Assembly: GCA_016184005.1 (NCBI GenBank)
Contig: JACPDL010000003.1
Coordinates: forward strand, 484,859 to 548,858
Origin: Candidatus Aenigmatarchaeota archaeon
GTDB lineage: Archaea > Aenigmatarchaeota > Aenigmatarchaeia > GW2011-AR5
Reading direction: 5' to 3'
Length of the DNA stretch: 64,000 nucleotides
In this document: piece by piece, positions 7,961-14,675 of the stretch
How positions within the stretch are numbered: the stretch's first letter is position 1
How the letters are laid out: every line of letters starts with the position of its first letter
Notes under the pieces: model-generated
What the model was told of the DNA's origin: nothing
Seen by the model: the letters and a program-made list of their open reading frames with translations, nothing else
Databases searched by the model: none
Position numbers and translations under genes: made by a program

Positions 7961-8374
7961 ATGAAGCGCGAGAAATCATGCGGCGTTGTTGTTTTTCATA
8001 AAGCAAGCAAAGAATATCTGCTCCTGCACTACCCCAGCGGACACTGGGATTTTCCCAAGGGCCATGTTGAGGAAGGGGAAGAAGAGGAAGACACGGCCCG
8101 GCGGGAAACGAAGGAAGAAACAGGGCTTGATATTAACATTATTCCGGGCTTTCGCAAAAGAATAAGCTATTTCTACCGCCATAAAGACCTTATCGTAAAA
8201 GACGTCATCTTTTTCCTTGCTGAGTCAACAACCAGGGAAGTGCGTCTCTCCGCTGAGCACAGGGGCTTCAAGTGGCTGCCTTTTGAAGACGCCATGAAAC
8301 TCACCACCTACCAGAACTCGAAGAACGTATTGGAAAAGGCGGATGAATTCCTGAAGGAAAAATCAACTTTATAA
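7961..8374 (+). CDS. Nudix hydrolase (Ap4A-hydrolase-like)
   Basis: 137 residues from the ATG at 7961; longer upstream frames run through the hairpin element. The Nudix box GHVEEGEEEEDTARRETKEETGL fits GX5EX7REUXEEXGU (about residues 37-59). The N-terminus KSCGVVVFHK and WDFPKGH match the bis(5'-nucleosyl)-tetraphosphatase branch, which cleaves dinucleoside polyphosphates. The substrate cannot be set from sequence. Confidence 0.88.
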   Translation: MKREKSCGVVVFHKASKEYLLLHYPSGHWDFPKGHVEEGEEEEDTARRETKEETGLDINIIPGFRKRISYFYRHKDLIVKDVIFFLAESTTREVRLSAEHRGFKWLPFEDAMKLTTYQNSKNVLEKADEFLKEKSTL

Positions 8375-8397
8375 GATTGTTTCTTATTATCAATTAT

Positions 8398-8502
8398 ATG
8401 GAACCGCATCTAGTAGCCTTCGTGGAAAACAAGGTTGTGTGCTACTACAAAATCGGAAGCCATAAGATATTCATGGATGGTTCGCCGGATATCGGAGACT
8501 GA
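8398..8502 (+). CDS. Possible 34-residue peptide
   Basis: An ATG at 8398 opens a 34-codon frame (MEPHLVAFVENK...GSPDIGD) 24 bases behind the Nudix gene. It has no recognised motif. It may be a decayed gene remnant: the following 190 bases (8503-8693) contain no frame or repeat that I recognise. Confidence 0.25.
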   Translation: MEPHLVAFVENKVVCYYKIGSHKIFMDGSPDIGD

Positions 8503-8693
8503 GAATTTCTTCCTCAAGAAGCCTGGCCAGAATACATGATATGACAACCGATCATAACCCATGGCGTATCTCAACTTACAGATATTGGATTAGATCCCTG
8601 TAATGAAAGAGAACGGAATGATTCCCGAGGCTGTAAGCGCAGAATAAATTTTCTGGCGTAACTAGAATCAATCATAAAATAAGAGCTGGTGCT

Positions 8694-9416
8694 TTATTCT
8701 TTAACACCAATAAACAATCCTCTGTCTTTCAGCAAACCATTTTTGGTAAATCTTGCTTTAAGACCTGCTTGTTTCATAAATTGCAAGGTTTTATCAATTT
8801 CGAATAATCCAAGCTCGTGTCTATCAACAAAATGTTTCACTTCTTTGTTTCGTTCAGCAATTAAATAATGCATATCCATTTCTGAAACATTTCCTTTAAC
8901 TTTAGACACGGCCAACCTTGCAATTTTGATATCTTTGTTTTCATAAATTGTCATGTGGGGAGAGCCTGCTTTGTAAGCAGATTTGGTAAACCATGGCTCG
9001 ATTATTACTACACCACCTGTTTTCAAGTGCTTTGCAAAATTTTCCAATGTTTTTTCTAGATTTTGGTAAGTTTTGACATATCCAATGGAGCTAAAAAGAC
9101 ACGTGATTACATCAAATTTCTTATTGAGATTAAAATTAATCATATCAGCTTTTTTTAAAGTGATATTCTTGATTTTCTTTTTAGCGACATCCAAAATACC
9201 CTGATTTAAATCAATTCCCGTGCAGGAAAACTTTTGCTTAAAATACTGAAGGTGGTGTCCCGTGCCGCATGCAACCTCAAGCAGGTCTTTACCGTTTGAT
9301 TTTTTGTATCTTGCAATGAGTTTTTTGATTTTATCTGCTTCTTTTTTGTAGTTTTTCCGAGTGTAGATTAAATCGTAATATGATGCAAGTTCGCGATAAA
9401 GGGATTGTTTTTTCAT
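8694..9416 (-). CDS. Class I SAM-dependent methyltransferase
   Basis: 240 residues from ATG 9416. Motif I LLEVACGTGHHLQYF (about residues 46-60), acidic residue after strand 2 (GIDLNQGIL) and motif IV-like FDVITCLFSSIGYV are the Rossmann methyltransferase signature; motif post I and GGVVIIEPWF follow. Nearest general type is Methyltransf_25, substrate unknown. Upstream in-frame sequence to 9539 would overlap the nuclease pseudogene and lacks similarity. AT-rich codons. Confidence 0.88.
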   Translation of the reverse strand: MKKQSLYRELASYYDLIYTRKNYKKEADKIKKLIARYKKSNGKDLLEVACGTGHHLQYFKQKFSCTGIDLNQGILDVAKKKIKNITLKKADMINFNLNKKFDVITCLFSSIGYVKTYQNLEKTLENFAKHLKTGGVVIIEPWFTKSAYKAGSPHMTIYENKDIKIARLAVSKVKGNVSEMDMHYLIAERNKEVKHFVDRHELGLFEIDKTLQFMKQAGLKARFTKNGLLKDRGLFIGVKE

Positions 9417-9488
9417 AATATCATTATAAAGAATAAAGCATATTATAAAGTATCGAAAAGCCCCTAGATAGCCTGTGAAGTGATAGCC

Positions 9489-9612
9489 ATGCAAACCGCA
9501 TTCAAGGGCGATAAAAGCGTCGTCATATACGCAGACCACAGGGAGCTAAGCTCAAAGGCCGCAATGATACTCAAGAAACACTGCGACCTCAGGGAGCAGC
9601 TGGAAGTGGCGG
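9489..9612 (+). pseudogene. Truncated 5' copy of the ERCC4 nuclease gene
   Basis: Encodes about 41 residues that match the start of the intact nuclease at 10717 (MQTAFK.., IYADHRELSSKAAMILKK, CDLREQ), then drifts into unrelated sequence and stops at 9662. The middle 73 bases are identical between the copies, while the parts on either side differ mainly at synonymous sites (for example LEVAE versus LDVAD). It reads as the displaced 5' end of the gene, separated from the intact copy by an MNT/HEPN cassette. Confidence 0.9.
9528..9600 (+). repeat. Left 73-bp direct repeat bounding MNT/HEPN cassette
   Basis: Begins TACGCAGACCACAGGGAGCT and is identical base for base to 10756-10828. Flanking homology on both sides is imperfect. 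A perfect core inside diverged homology suggests a recombination crossover site. Confidence 0.85.
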
Positions 9613-9639
9613 AAATTTTATATACTTATTGGTTCAAAT

Positions 9640-10203
9640 ATGGTACATATGGTTCAAAATAAAGACGGTATAGAATCGGAAATAATACTCCTCCTTCTCA
9701 GAGGTGAAAATCACTTACGAGGCATAGCCAAACAACTAAATGAATCACATTCAACAATTTTAAGAAAGGTGGATAAATTGGCAAGTGCGAATGTCTTAGA
9801 TTTTAAAAAAGAAGGCAGAAACAAAGTTTTCTTCGTAAGAAAGAACTTGCAGGCAAAAAACTATGTATTCAATGCAGAACGCTACAAGCTGATAAAGCTT
9901 CTGAAGAAATATCCAGAATTAAGCATAATCATAGATGAACTCCTTAAGAAAAGCAAGGAGAAGCTGATAGTTCTATTCGGCAGCTATGCAAAATTTTTGG
10001 CAAAGGCCGACAGTGACATCGACATATATGTAGAAACAAGAAGCAGAAAAGTCAAGGATGAAATGAAGTCAGTCCATTCAAAAATTAGGGTACAAATAGG
10101 TGGTTTTGATCTCAATTCATATTTGATAAAAGAAATAATAAAAAATCACATCATATTAAAGGGGGTGGAAGACTTCTATGAAAAAACCAAGTTTTTTGCG
10201 TAA
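9640..10203 (+). CDS. HTH-nucleotidyltransferase protein (MntA-like)
   Basis: 187 residues. Residues ~5-65 form a winged helix (LRGIAKQLNESHSTILRKVDKLASANVL). Residues ~105-165 are a minimal nucleotidyltransferase with LIVLFGSYAKFLAKADSDID, i.e. GS..(10).DxD, the catalytic motif. In MntA/HepT pairs the MNT protein adds AMP units to the HEPN toxin and neutralises it. Here the fused HTH could also make it the promoter repressor. A TTTATATAC element at 9616-9624 would serve a start at 9640 or 9649. It overlaps the HEPN gene by 26 bases. Confidence 0.88.
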   Translation: MVHMVQNKDGIESEIILLLLRGENHLRGIAKQLNESHSTILRKVDKLASANVLDFKKEGRNKVFFVRKNLQAKNYVFNAERYKLIKLLKKYPELSIIIDELLKKSKEKLIVLFGSYAKFLAKADSDIDIYVETRSRKVKDEMKSVHSKIRVQIGGFDLNSYLIKEIIKNHIILKGVEDFYEKTKFFA

Positions 10204-10666
10204 GCTGAAGAAAGAAGGCAAACTAGAATTAGTAGAACCCTCTGAAGAAATCTGCAGGTCTTATACAGAGAAAGCTGATAATTGCCTAAAGTCAGCGAAG
10301 TTGTTATTGCAACATAATTTATACGAAAACTCAGTGTCTATGTCGTATTATACAATGTACAATTTACTGACAGCATTGCTGTTCAAATGCGGGATGAAAT
10401 GCGAAAACCACGCAGCCTCTATAATTCTTTTCAAGAGGCTATTTGGCAGGGCAGATCTGTTCAAAATAATATCATTTGCAAAGGAAGAAAGAATAGACAA
10501 GCAGTATTATGTGACATCTGAAAAGGATTTTGTTCTAACGAAGGAAGCTACAGAAGATATGTTGAAGATGGCAGAAGACTTTCTGGTCAAAATGAAATTA
10601 TTGACAGCAGAACTCAAAAACGAGCAGATAGTTAACCTTAGAGAAAAATTCAAAACTATAGAATAG
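10178..10666 (+). CDS. HEPN-domain protein (HepT-like toxin candidate)
   Basis: 162 residues, mostly alpha-helical. Core: YTEKADNCLKSAKLLLQHNL, SVSMSYYTMYNLLTALLF and KCENHAASI, which fit the HEPN family that accompanies MNT proteins. The usual RX4-6H RNase motif is not clearly present (KCENH stands in its place), so RNase activity is uncertain. A purine-rich site (GGGGGTGGAAG) precedes the ATG at 10178 inside the upstream gene. Confidence 0.82.
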   Translation: MKKPSFLRKLKKEGKLELVEPSEEICRSYTEKADNCLKSAKLLLQHNLYENSVSMSYYTMYNLLTALLFKCGMKCENHAASIILFKRLFGRADLFKIISFAKEERIDKQYYVTSEKDFVLTKEATEDMLKMAEDFLVKMKLLTAELKNEQIVNLREKFKTIE

Positions 10667-10716
10667 CCAGTAAAAATCCATAATATTCATTTTTGAAATT
10701 ATTGTAGTGATGTATC

Positions 10717-11397
10717 ATGCAAACCGCATTCAAGGACGGCAAGAGCATTGTGATCTACGCAGACCACAGGGAGCTAAGCTCAAAGGCCGCAATGATACTC
10801 AAGAAACACTGCGACCTCAGGGAGCAGCAGCTGGATGTCGCTGATTACCTGCTCAGCGACAGGGTTGCTTGCGAAAGGAAGACGGCAAAGGATTTCGTTG
10901 CCAGCATCATGGACCAGCGGCTTTTCAGCCAGCTTTCGAACATGAAGCAGTTTCCTTCGCCGGTGCTGCTGATAGAAGGTGAAGAGGTTTTCGATACGGG
11001 CATAAACATGCATCCCAATGCGATTCGCGGAGCCCTGGCCAGCATTATAGTTGACTATTCAATGCCTATCATCTGGACGAAAACGCCTTTGGAAAGCGCG
11101 CAGATGCTTTATACCATAGCGAAGCGCGAGCAGATGCAGGAAAAAAGGTCTGTGGCAATACGCGGCAAAAGGCCCGCGAAGAGCACAAACCAGGAGCAGG
11201 AGTTCCTCGTATCCGGATTGCCGGGCGTATCAACGATAAAAGGCAAGAACCTGCTGAAGCATTTCCTGACGCCTGAGAAAATTTTCGCGGCTAATGAAAA
11301 ACAACTGCAGCAGGTAGAAGGAATAGGTGAAGGCATGGCAAAGCGCATCCGTCGGCTTCTCAGCAAAAAATACGAGAAATCTATCCTGGAGGATTAG
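10717..11397 (+). CDS. XPF/ERCC4-type structure-specific nuclease with HhH
   Basis: 226 residues. The ERCC4 nuclease domain spans ~10-145 with IYADHREL, the catalytic VACERKTAKDF (ERKxxxD near residues 52-58), QRLFSQL and IRGALASI. A tandem helix-hairpin-helix follows (VSGLPGVSTIKGKNLLKHF and VEGIGEGMAKRIRRLL). This is the C-terminal half of euryarchaeal Hef or a crenarchaeal XPF; the helicase half is the separate gene at 1387-2931. Expected to cut 3'-flap or fork structures. Its first ~38 codons may derive from the inserted MNT/HEPN element. It heads a forward run of genes to 13654. Confidence 0.93.
   Translation: MQTAFKDGKSIVIYADHRELSSKAAMILKKHCDLREQQLDVADYLLSDRVACERKTAKDFVASIMDQRLFSQLSNMKQFPSPVLLIEGEEVFDTGINMHPNAIRGALASIIVDYSMPIIWTKTPLESAQMLYTIAKREQMQEKRSVAIRGKRPAKSTNQEQEFLVSGLPGVSTIKGKNLLKHFLTPEKIFAANEKQLQQVEGIGEGMAKRIRRLLSKKYEKSILED
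10756..10828 (+). repeat. Right 73-bp direct repeat bounding MNT/HEPN cassette
   Basis: Identical to 9528-9600 and lies inside the intact nuclease gene, codons ~14-38. The repeat-to-repeat distance is 1228 bases. Confidence 0.85.
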
Positions 11398-11398
11398 C

Positions 11399-11638
11399 AT
11401 GGCGGCAAAAGACATTAAGAATCTTATTGCTACAATCATAATTGTAATTATAGGCGTGCATCTGCTCGTTTATGTATCAAAGGGCTACATTCCTCAATAT
11501 TCTTCCCTGCCAGGAGCCGAAATATTCTCCTCGCTTGAAGCAATGTCAAGCCTTATAACAATTGTGCTTGTTATAATCATCTTGTTTTTGCTGCCGTTTT
11601 ACTTTTCAAAGAAAAGCGGGGAGAAGAAGATACGATGA
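11399..11638 (+). CDS. Small two-helix membrane protein
   Basis: 79 residues from ATG 11399, one base after the nuclease stop. Two hydrophobic segments (about 8-27 and 48-68) and a basic C-terminus (SKKSGEKKIR). Its stop overlaps the start of the agmatinase gene (ATGATG). No known family recognised. Confidence 0.72.
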   Translation: MAAKDIKNLIATIIIVIIGVHLLVYVSKGYIPQYSSLPGAEIFSSLEAMSSLITIVLVIIILFLLPFYFSKKSGEKKIR

Positions 11639-12435
11639 TGTACACATCAAACACATTTGTTCCGAATAACTATGAGCCGCGTGAAGCAGATGTTGTTTTC
11701 CTTGGCGTGCCGTTCGGTGCCACAAGCGTGAGCAAGCCGTCCATATACGGGCCAGTAATGGTGAGGCAATCCCTGAAGATAGTCGAGGATTTTGTGCCTG
11801 CGATGTATGAGAAGATAAAGGTCTGCGATCTTGGTGACCTGGAATTCGTTCCCGGTTCTTTCGAACTCACTGCAGAAAGGGTGCGGGAAACAGCAAAAGA
11901 CATAATGGCTGTAAACAAGAAGGCGTTCATAATTCTGGTGGGTGGAGAGCACTCGATGACCCTGCCTTTGGCTGAGGCACTGGAACCAAAGACCATAGTG
12001 CACTTTGATGCGCATGGTGACTGCCTTCCAGATTACTTAGGCAACAAATACACGCACCAGACATGGGCGTGGCATGCCAGCAGGTTTTCGCGCATTATCC
12101 AGCTGGGAGTAAACACGAAAACACCCGGTGAAGAGAGAATAGTAAAAGAGCGGAATATAGAACGCTTCGGGTTTGCAGAATTCATTAAAAAGACACCAAA
12201 AATGCAAAAACCTGTCCATGTAAGCATTGATATTGACGTCTTCGATCCGTCATTCATAGGTGAAACAGGCTACTATGAAGGCAAAGCCACCAAGGAAGAA
12301 GTCTTTGGAGCCTTAGATAAAATAGGCGCAGATTCCCTTGATATAATGGAAATATGCGATGATAAATTGCCAAGCAAGTCAGGATTCCTTGCTGCTGATA
12401 TCATACAGCGCGTCCTTGCAAAGAGGTTTTTGTGA
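11635..12435 (+). CDS. Agmatinase/arginase-family ureohydrolase
   Basis: 266 residues. The binuclear Mn site is complete: GGEHS (about 103-107), HFDAHGD (about 122-128) and SIDIDVFDPSF (about 197-207). Archaeal members are usually agmatinases giving putrescine and urea, but formiminoglutamase or guanidinobutyrase cannot be excluded. Embedded in a tight operon, with overlaps of a few bases on both sides. Confidence 0.9.
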   Translation: MMYTSNTFVPNNYEPREADVVFLGVPFGATSVSKPSIYGPVMVRQSLKIVEDFVPAMYEKIKVCDLGDLEFVPGSFELTAERVRETAKDIMAVNKKAFIILVGGEHSMTLPLAEALEPKTIVHFDAHGDCLPDYLGNKYTHQTWAWHASRFSRIIQLGVNTKTPGEERIVKERNIERFGFAEFIKKTPKMQKPVHVSIDIDVFDPSFIGETGYYEGKATKEEVFGALDKIGADSLDIMEICDDKLPSKSGFLAADIIQRVLAKRFL

Positions 12436-12710
12436 TGGCTATAGAAAAAGGCACTATAAAGGTCGTATGGATAACCAAGGATACGAAGAGAATACACTCC
12501 AAGATGTTCGATGATATCAGTATGGCAAAGGATTTCGGAGAAAAGAAAAAAGACTATTTAGTATTCAAGCTCCTGCGGCACAAGAACTTCAATGAATTCT
12601 CATGGGCCCTTTTGCCTTATGGAAATTATAAGCTGTACCAGAATGCCCTGGCTTTTTACCAGAAGCACAGGAACAGCAAGCTGGCTATTGAAAGGTTATT
12701 CAGGCTTTAG
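12435..12710 (+). CDS. Conserved-looking small protein, unknown
   Basis: 91 residues (MAIEKGTIKVVWITKDTKR...). The start overlaps the agmatinase stop (TGATG). Basic and aromatic, with no membrane segment and no motif I recognise. Tight placement between the agmatinase-family gene and dph5 suggests cotranslation. Confidence 0.75.
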   Translation: MAIEKGTIKVVWITKDTKRIHSKMFDDISMAKDFGEKKKDYLVFKLLRHKNFNEFSWALLPYGNYKLYQNALAFYQKHRNSKLAIERLFRL

Positions 12711-12713
12711 GCG

Positions 12714-13436
12714 ATGACAATGCTCTACTTGATAGGTCTTGGAATATGGGATGAGACGGACTTAACCCTGAGGGCGATAGAAGCACTAAAGACATGCGAC
12801 AAGATCTATTGCGAGCTTTACACGGCCAACTGGAAAGGCGACCTGAAAGCAATAGAAAAAATGACAGGCAAGAAAATCCAGATGCTTGAAAGAGAAATTG
12901 TTGAAAGTGACCTGATTCCAGCTGAAGCCAGGAAGAAAAGAATAGCTTTGCTTGTGCCAGGCGACCCGCTGGTAGCCACGACGCATCTCCAGCTGGTTCA
13001 GGACGCAAAAAAGAAGCATGTGAAAACAACTATAATCCATTCATCTAGCATCTACACTGTTGTAGCTGAAACTGGATTCTCGATATACAAATTTGGCAGG
13101 ACAACGACACTAGCTTACCCGGAAAAAGGCTACGACCCGCATTCGCCTTATGAGATCATACTGCTCAACAGAAAGATTGGCCTGCACACACTCGTGCTGC
13201 TGGATACAAAGAACAGCGGCATGACAATATCGGAGGCATTGGAACTGCTTGAAAAGATGGACAAGGAAGAAATCCTGACAAAGACCAGGATTGCTGTCGC
13301 TGCAAACATGGGCGGCGGCAGGCAGACAATAAGATACGGTTATGCAAAAGACCTGAAAATAAAAGATACGGGCATAATCATTATTCCAAGCATCCTGAAC
13401 TACAACGAAGAAGAGGCTATGAAATTATGGCAATAG
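12714..13436 (+). CDS. dph5: Diphthine synthase
   Basis: 240 residues, about the family length. Signature MLYLIGLGIWDETDLTLRAIE at the N-terminus, YCELYTANW, LVPGDPLVATTH (the SAM-binding GDP loop near residue 83) and HSSSIYTVVAETG. It methylates the modified histidine of EF-2 in diphthamide synthesis. Dph6 for the last step is at 20206-20901. Overlaps the DUF357 gene by 10 bases. Start could be 12714 or 12720. Confidence 0.95.
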   Translation: MTMLYLIGLGIWDETDLTLRAIEALKTCDKIYCELYTANWKGDLKAIEKMTGKKIQMLEREIVESDLIPAEARKKRIALLVPGDPLVATTHLQLVQDAKKKHVKTTIIHSSSIYTVVAETGFSIYKFGRTTTLAYPEKGYDPHSPYEIILLNRKIGLHTLVLLDTKNSGMTISEALELLEKMDKEEILTKTRIAVAANMGGGRQTIRYGYAKDLKIKDTGIIIIPSILNYNEEEAMKLWQ

Positions 13437-13654
13437 ATGAAGACTTGCGCAAGGAAACGGAGAGATGGCTCGCTAAAATAGAAGAAGAAAGGAAGAAGAT
13501 AGGCTCAGGAGACGATTATATAATAAAGAATATTGACGCCTATATCTCCGACTCAAGGCATTTCATGGAAAAGGGGGACTTGATCAGGGCTTTTGAGGCC
13601 GTTGTGTGGAGTTGGGCGTACATTGAGATAGGCCGGCAAAAAAAATTGATTTAG
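13427..13654 (+). CDS. DUF357-family small helical protein
   Basis: 75 residues. ETERWLAKIEEERKKI, YISDSRHFMEKGDLIRAFEAVVWSWAYIE matches the archaeal DUF357 pattern, a short helical protein often near diphthamide or RNA genes. Function unknown. Stop overlaps the convergent small membrane gene by 3-4 bases. Confidence 0.8.
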   Translation: MAIDEDLRKETERWLAKIEEERKKIGSGDDYIIKNIDAYISDSRHFMEKGDLIRAFEAVVWSWAYIEIGRQKKLI

Positions 13655-13827
13655 AACTTGAAAGGGCTTATCGACCTGAATACGTAGAACCAGACGAATG
13701 CCACGATGATAAAAGTGATTATACCGACTGTTATTCTAACAAGCTTATGGTCCATTTCTGCAAAGTCTTCCAATGACATTCTCCAGAACGTTCTGAAAAT
13801 GCCCTTGATCGTCTCCATTTTAGACAT
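13651..13827 (-). CDS. 58-residue single-helix membrane protein
   Basis: A short reverse gene: MSKMETIKGIFRTFWR then an acidic segment, one membrane helix (about 34-50, ITVGIITFIIVAFVWFYVF) and a short tail SISPFKF. The ATG at 13827 is preceded by a TATATATA run near 13857-13864. Position directly behind the MCM/RPA-like genes on the same strand suggests it belongs to that transcription group. Possibly a SecE/Sss1-like protein: an amphipathic N-terminal helix then one TM would fit, but this is inference. Confidence 0.7.
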   Translation of the reverse strand: MSKMETIKGIFRTFWRMSLEDFAEMDHKLVRITVGIITFIIVAFVWFYVFRSISPFKF

Positions 13828-13885
13828 ATTATCACTAATTAACTCTACAGCCGCAAGATATATATATTTTGTAATTGAAGAAAAA

Positions 13886-14635
13886 TCACAGTTTCTTTAT
13901 CTTTCCGGGCTTTGGCTCGAAGCAGACGCCTTCTTCAAGGAGTTCGTTGACAACAGAGTCAACATCTTCCTCGCTTATGCCTGATTGCGCTATGAGATCC
14001 GTGTAGTCGCAACCCTGGCCGGCATCAAGGCTTACCATAAGCTCGAGCACTTTCTGCTTGTTGTTCTTTTCCTCGACAGCTTCTTCCTCGTTTTCAGAGG
14101 AAGCCATTATGCCCTCAACCTCTTCCTCGCCTATGCCGAATCTTTCGCGCAGGAATCTTTTCAGTTCTGCCAGGTCGCTGACCTGTGCCTTGTGCTCAAG
14201 CACTATTTCTCTTTTCCTTTTCCATTCTTCCGTTTGCTTCCTGATCTCAAGTTCGAACAGCGTCCCTATGTTTGGATCCTGGCATTGCATTATCACTTCA
14301 GGCATGATATAGATCTCGCCCTGATATTCCTTTACCCTGCCGATTGTGTAAACAATATCGCCTGTATTGACGGTTTCTAAGAGCGACAAGGCATTGAATA
14401 TCTTTGCACGAATGGTATCTGTGCCGTCATCGAGTGTTATTGAAGCGAACTTCCCGCTTTCAGCAACAAACTTGTCAACAACCGTAGCAAGCAGCCTCAC
14501 ACGGGAAAGGCGAACGCCGTTTTTCGTCAGCACGTAATTTGGATTGAAGCCTTCCTGAGGCATATATTTTCCAGTAGTTATCTGCCTGATTTTTGTCTTC
14601 ACGGCTGTTAATCTTTTCTTTTCGATTATAATCAT
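13886..14635 (-). CDS. RPA32-like OB-fold single-strand DNA-binding protein
   Basis: 249 residues. An OB fold covers ~45-125 (VRLLATVVDKFVAESGKFASITLDDGTDTIRAKIF is its core strands). A charged linker follows, then a C-terminal winged helix (~200-249, LMVSLDAGQGCDYTDLIAQSGISEEDVDSVV). This matches archaeal RPA-associated/RPA32-like proteins. It starts 40 bases behind the MCM stop on the same strand, so ssDNA binding at the fork is likely. Confidence 0.82.
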   Translation of the reverse strand: MIIIEKKRLTAVKTKIRQITTGKYMPQEGFNPNYVLTKNGVRLSRVRLLATVVDKFVAESGKFASITLDDGTDTIRAKIFNALSLLETVNTGDIVYTIGRVKEYQGEIYIMPEVIMQCQDPNIGTLFELEIRKQTEEWKRKREIVLEHKAQVSDLAELKRFLRERFGIGEEEVEGIMASSENEEEAVEEKNNKQKVLELMVSLDAGQGCDYTDLIAQSGISEEDVDSVVNELLEEGVCFEPKPGKIKKL

Positions 14636-14675
14636 CTCTGCTTATTGTTTTCGATAACTAACTCATCTTTAACTA

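Noticed and set aside
10178..10666. Calling the HEPN protein an active RNase toxin
   Set aside because: The canonical RX4-6H motif is not clearly present, so only the fold and pairing are claimed.
13706..13984. 92-codon forward frame opposite the RPA-like gene end and the small membrane gene
   Set aside because: It is antisense to the 58-residue single-helix gene and the RPA-like C-terminus and has no domain.
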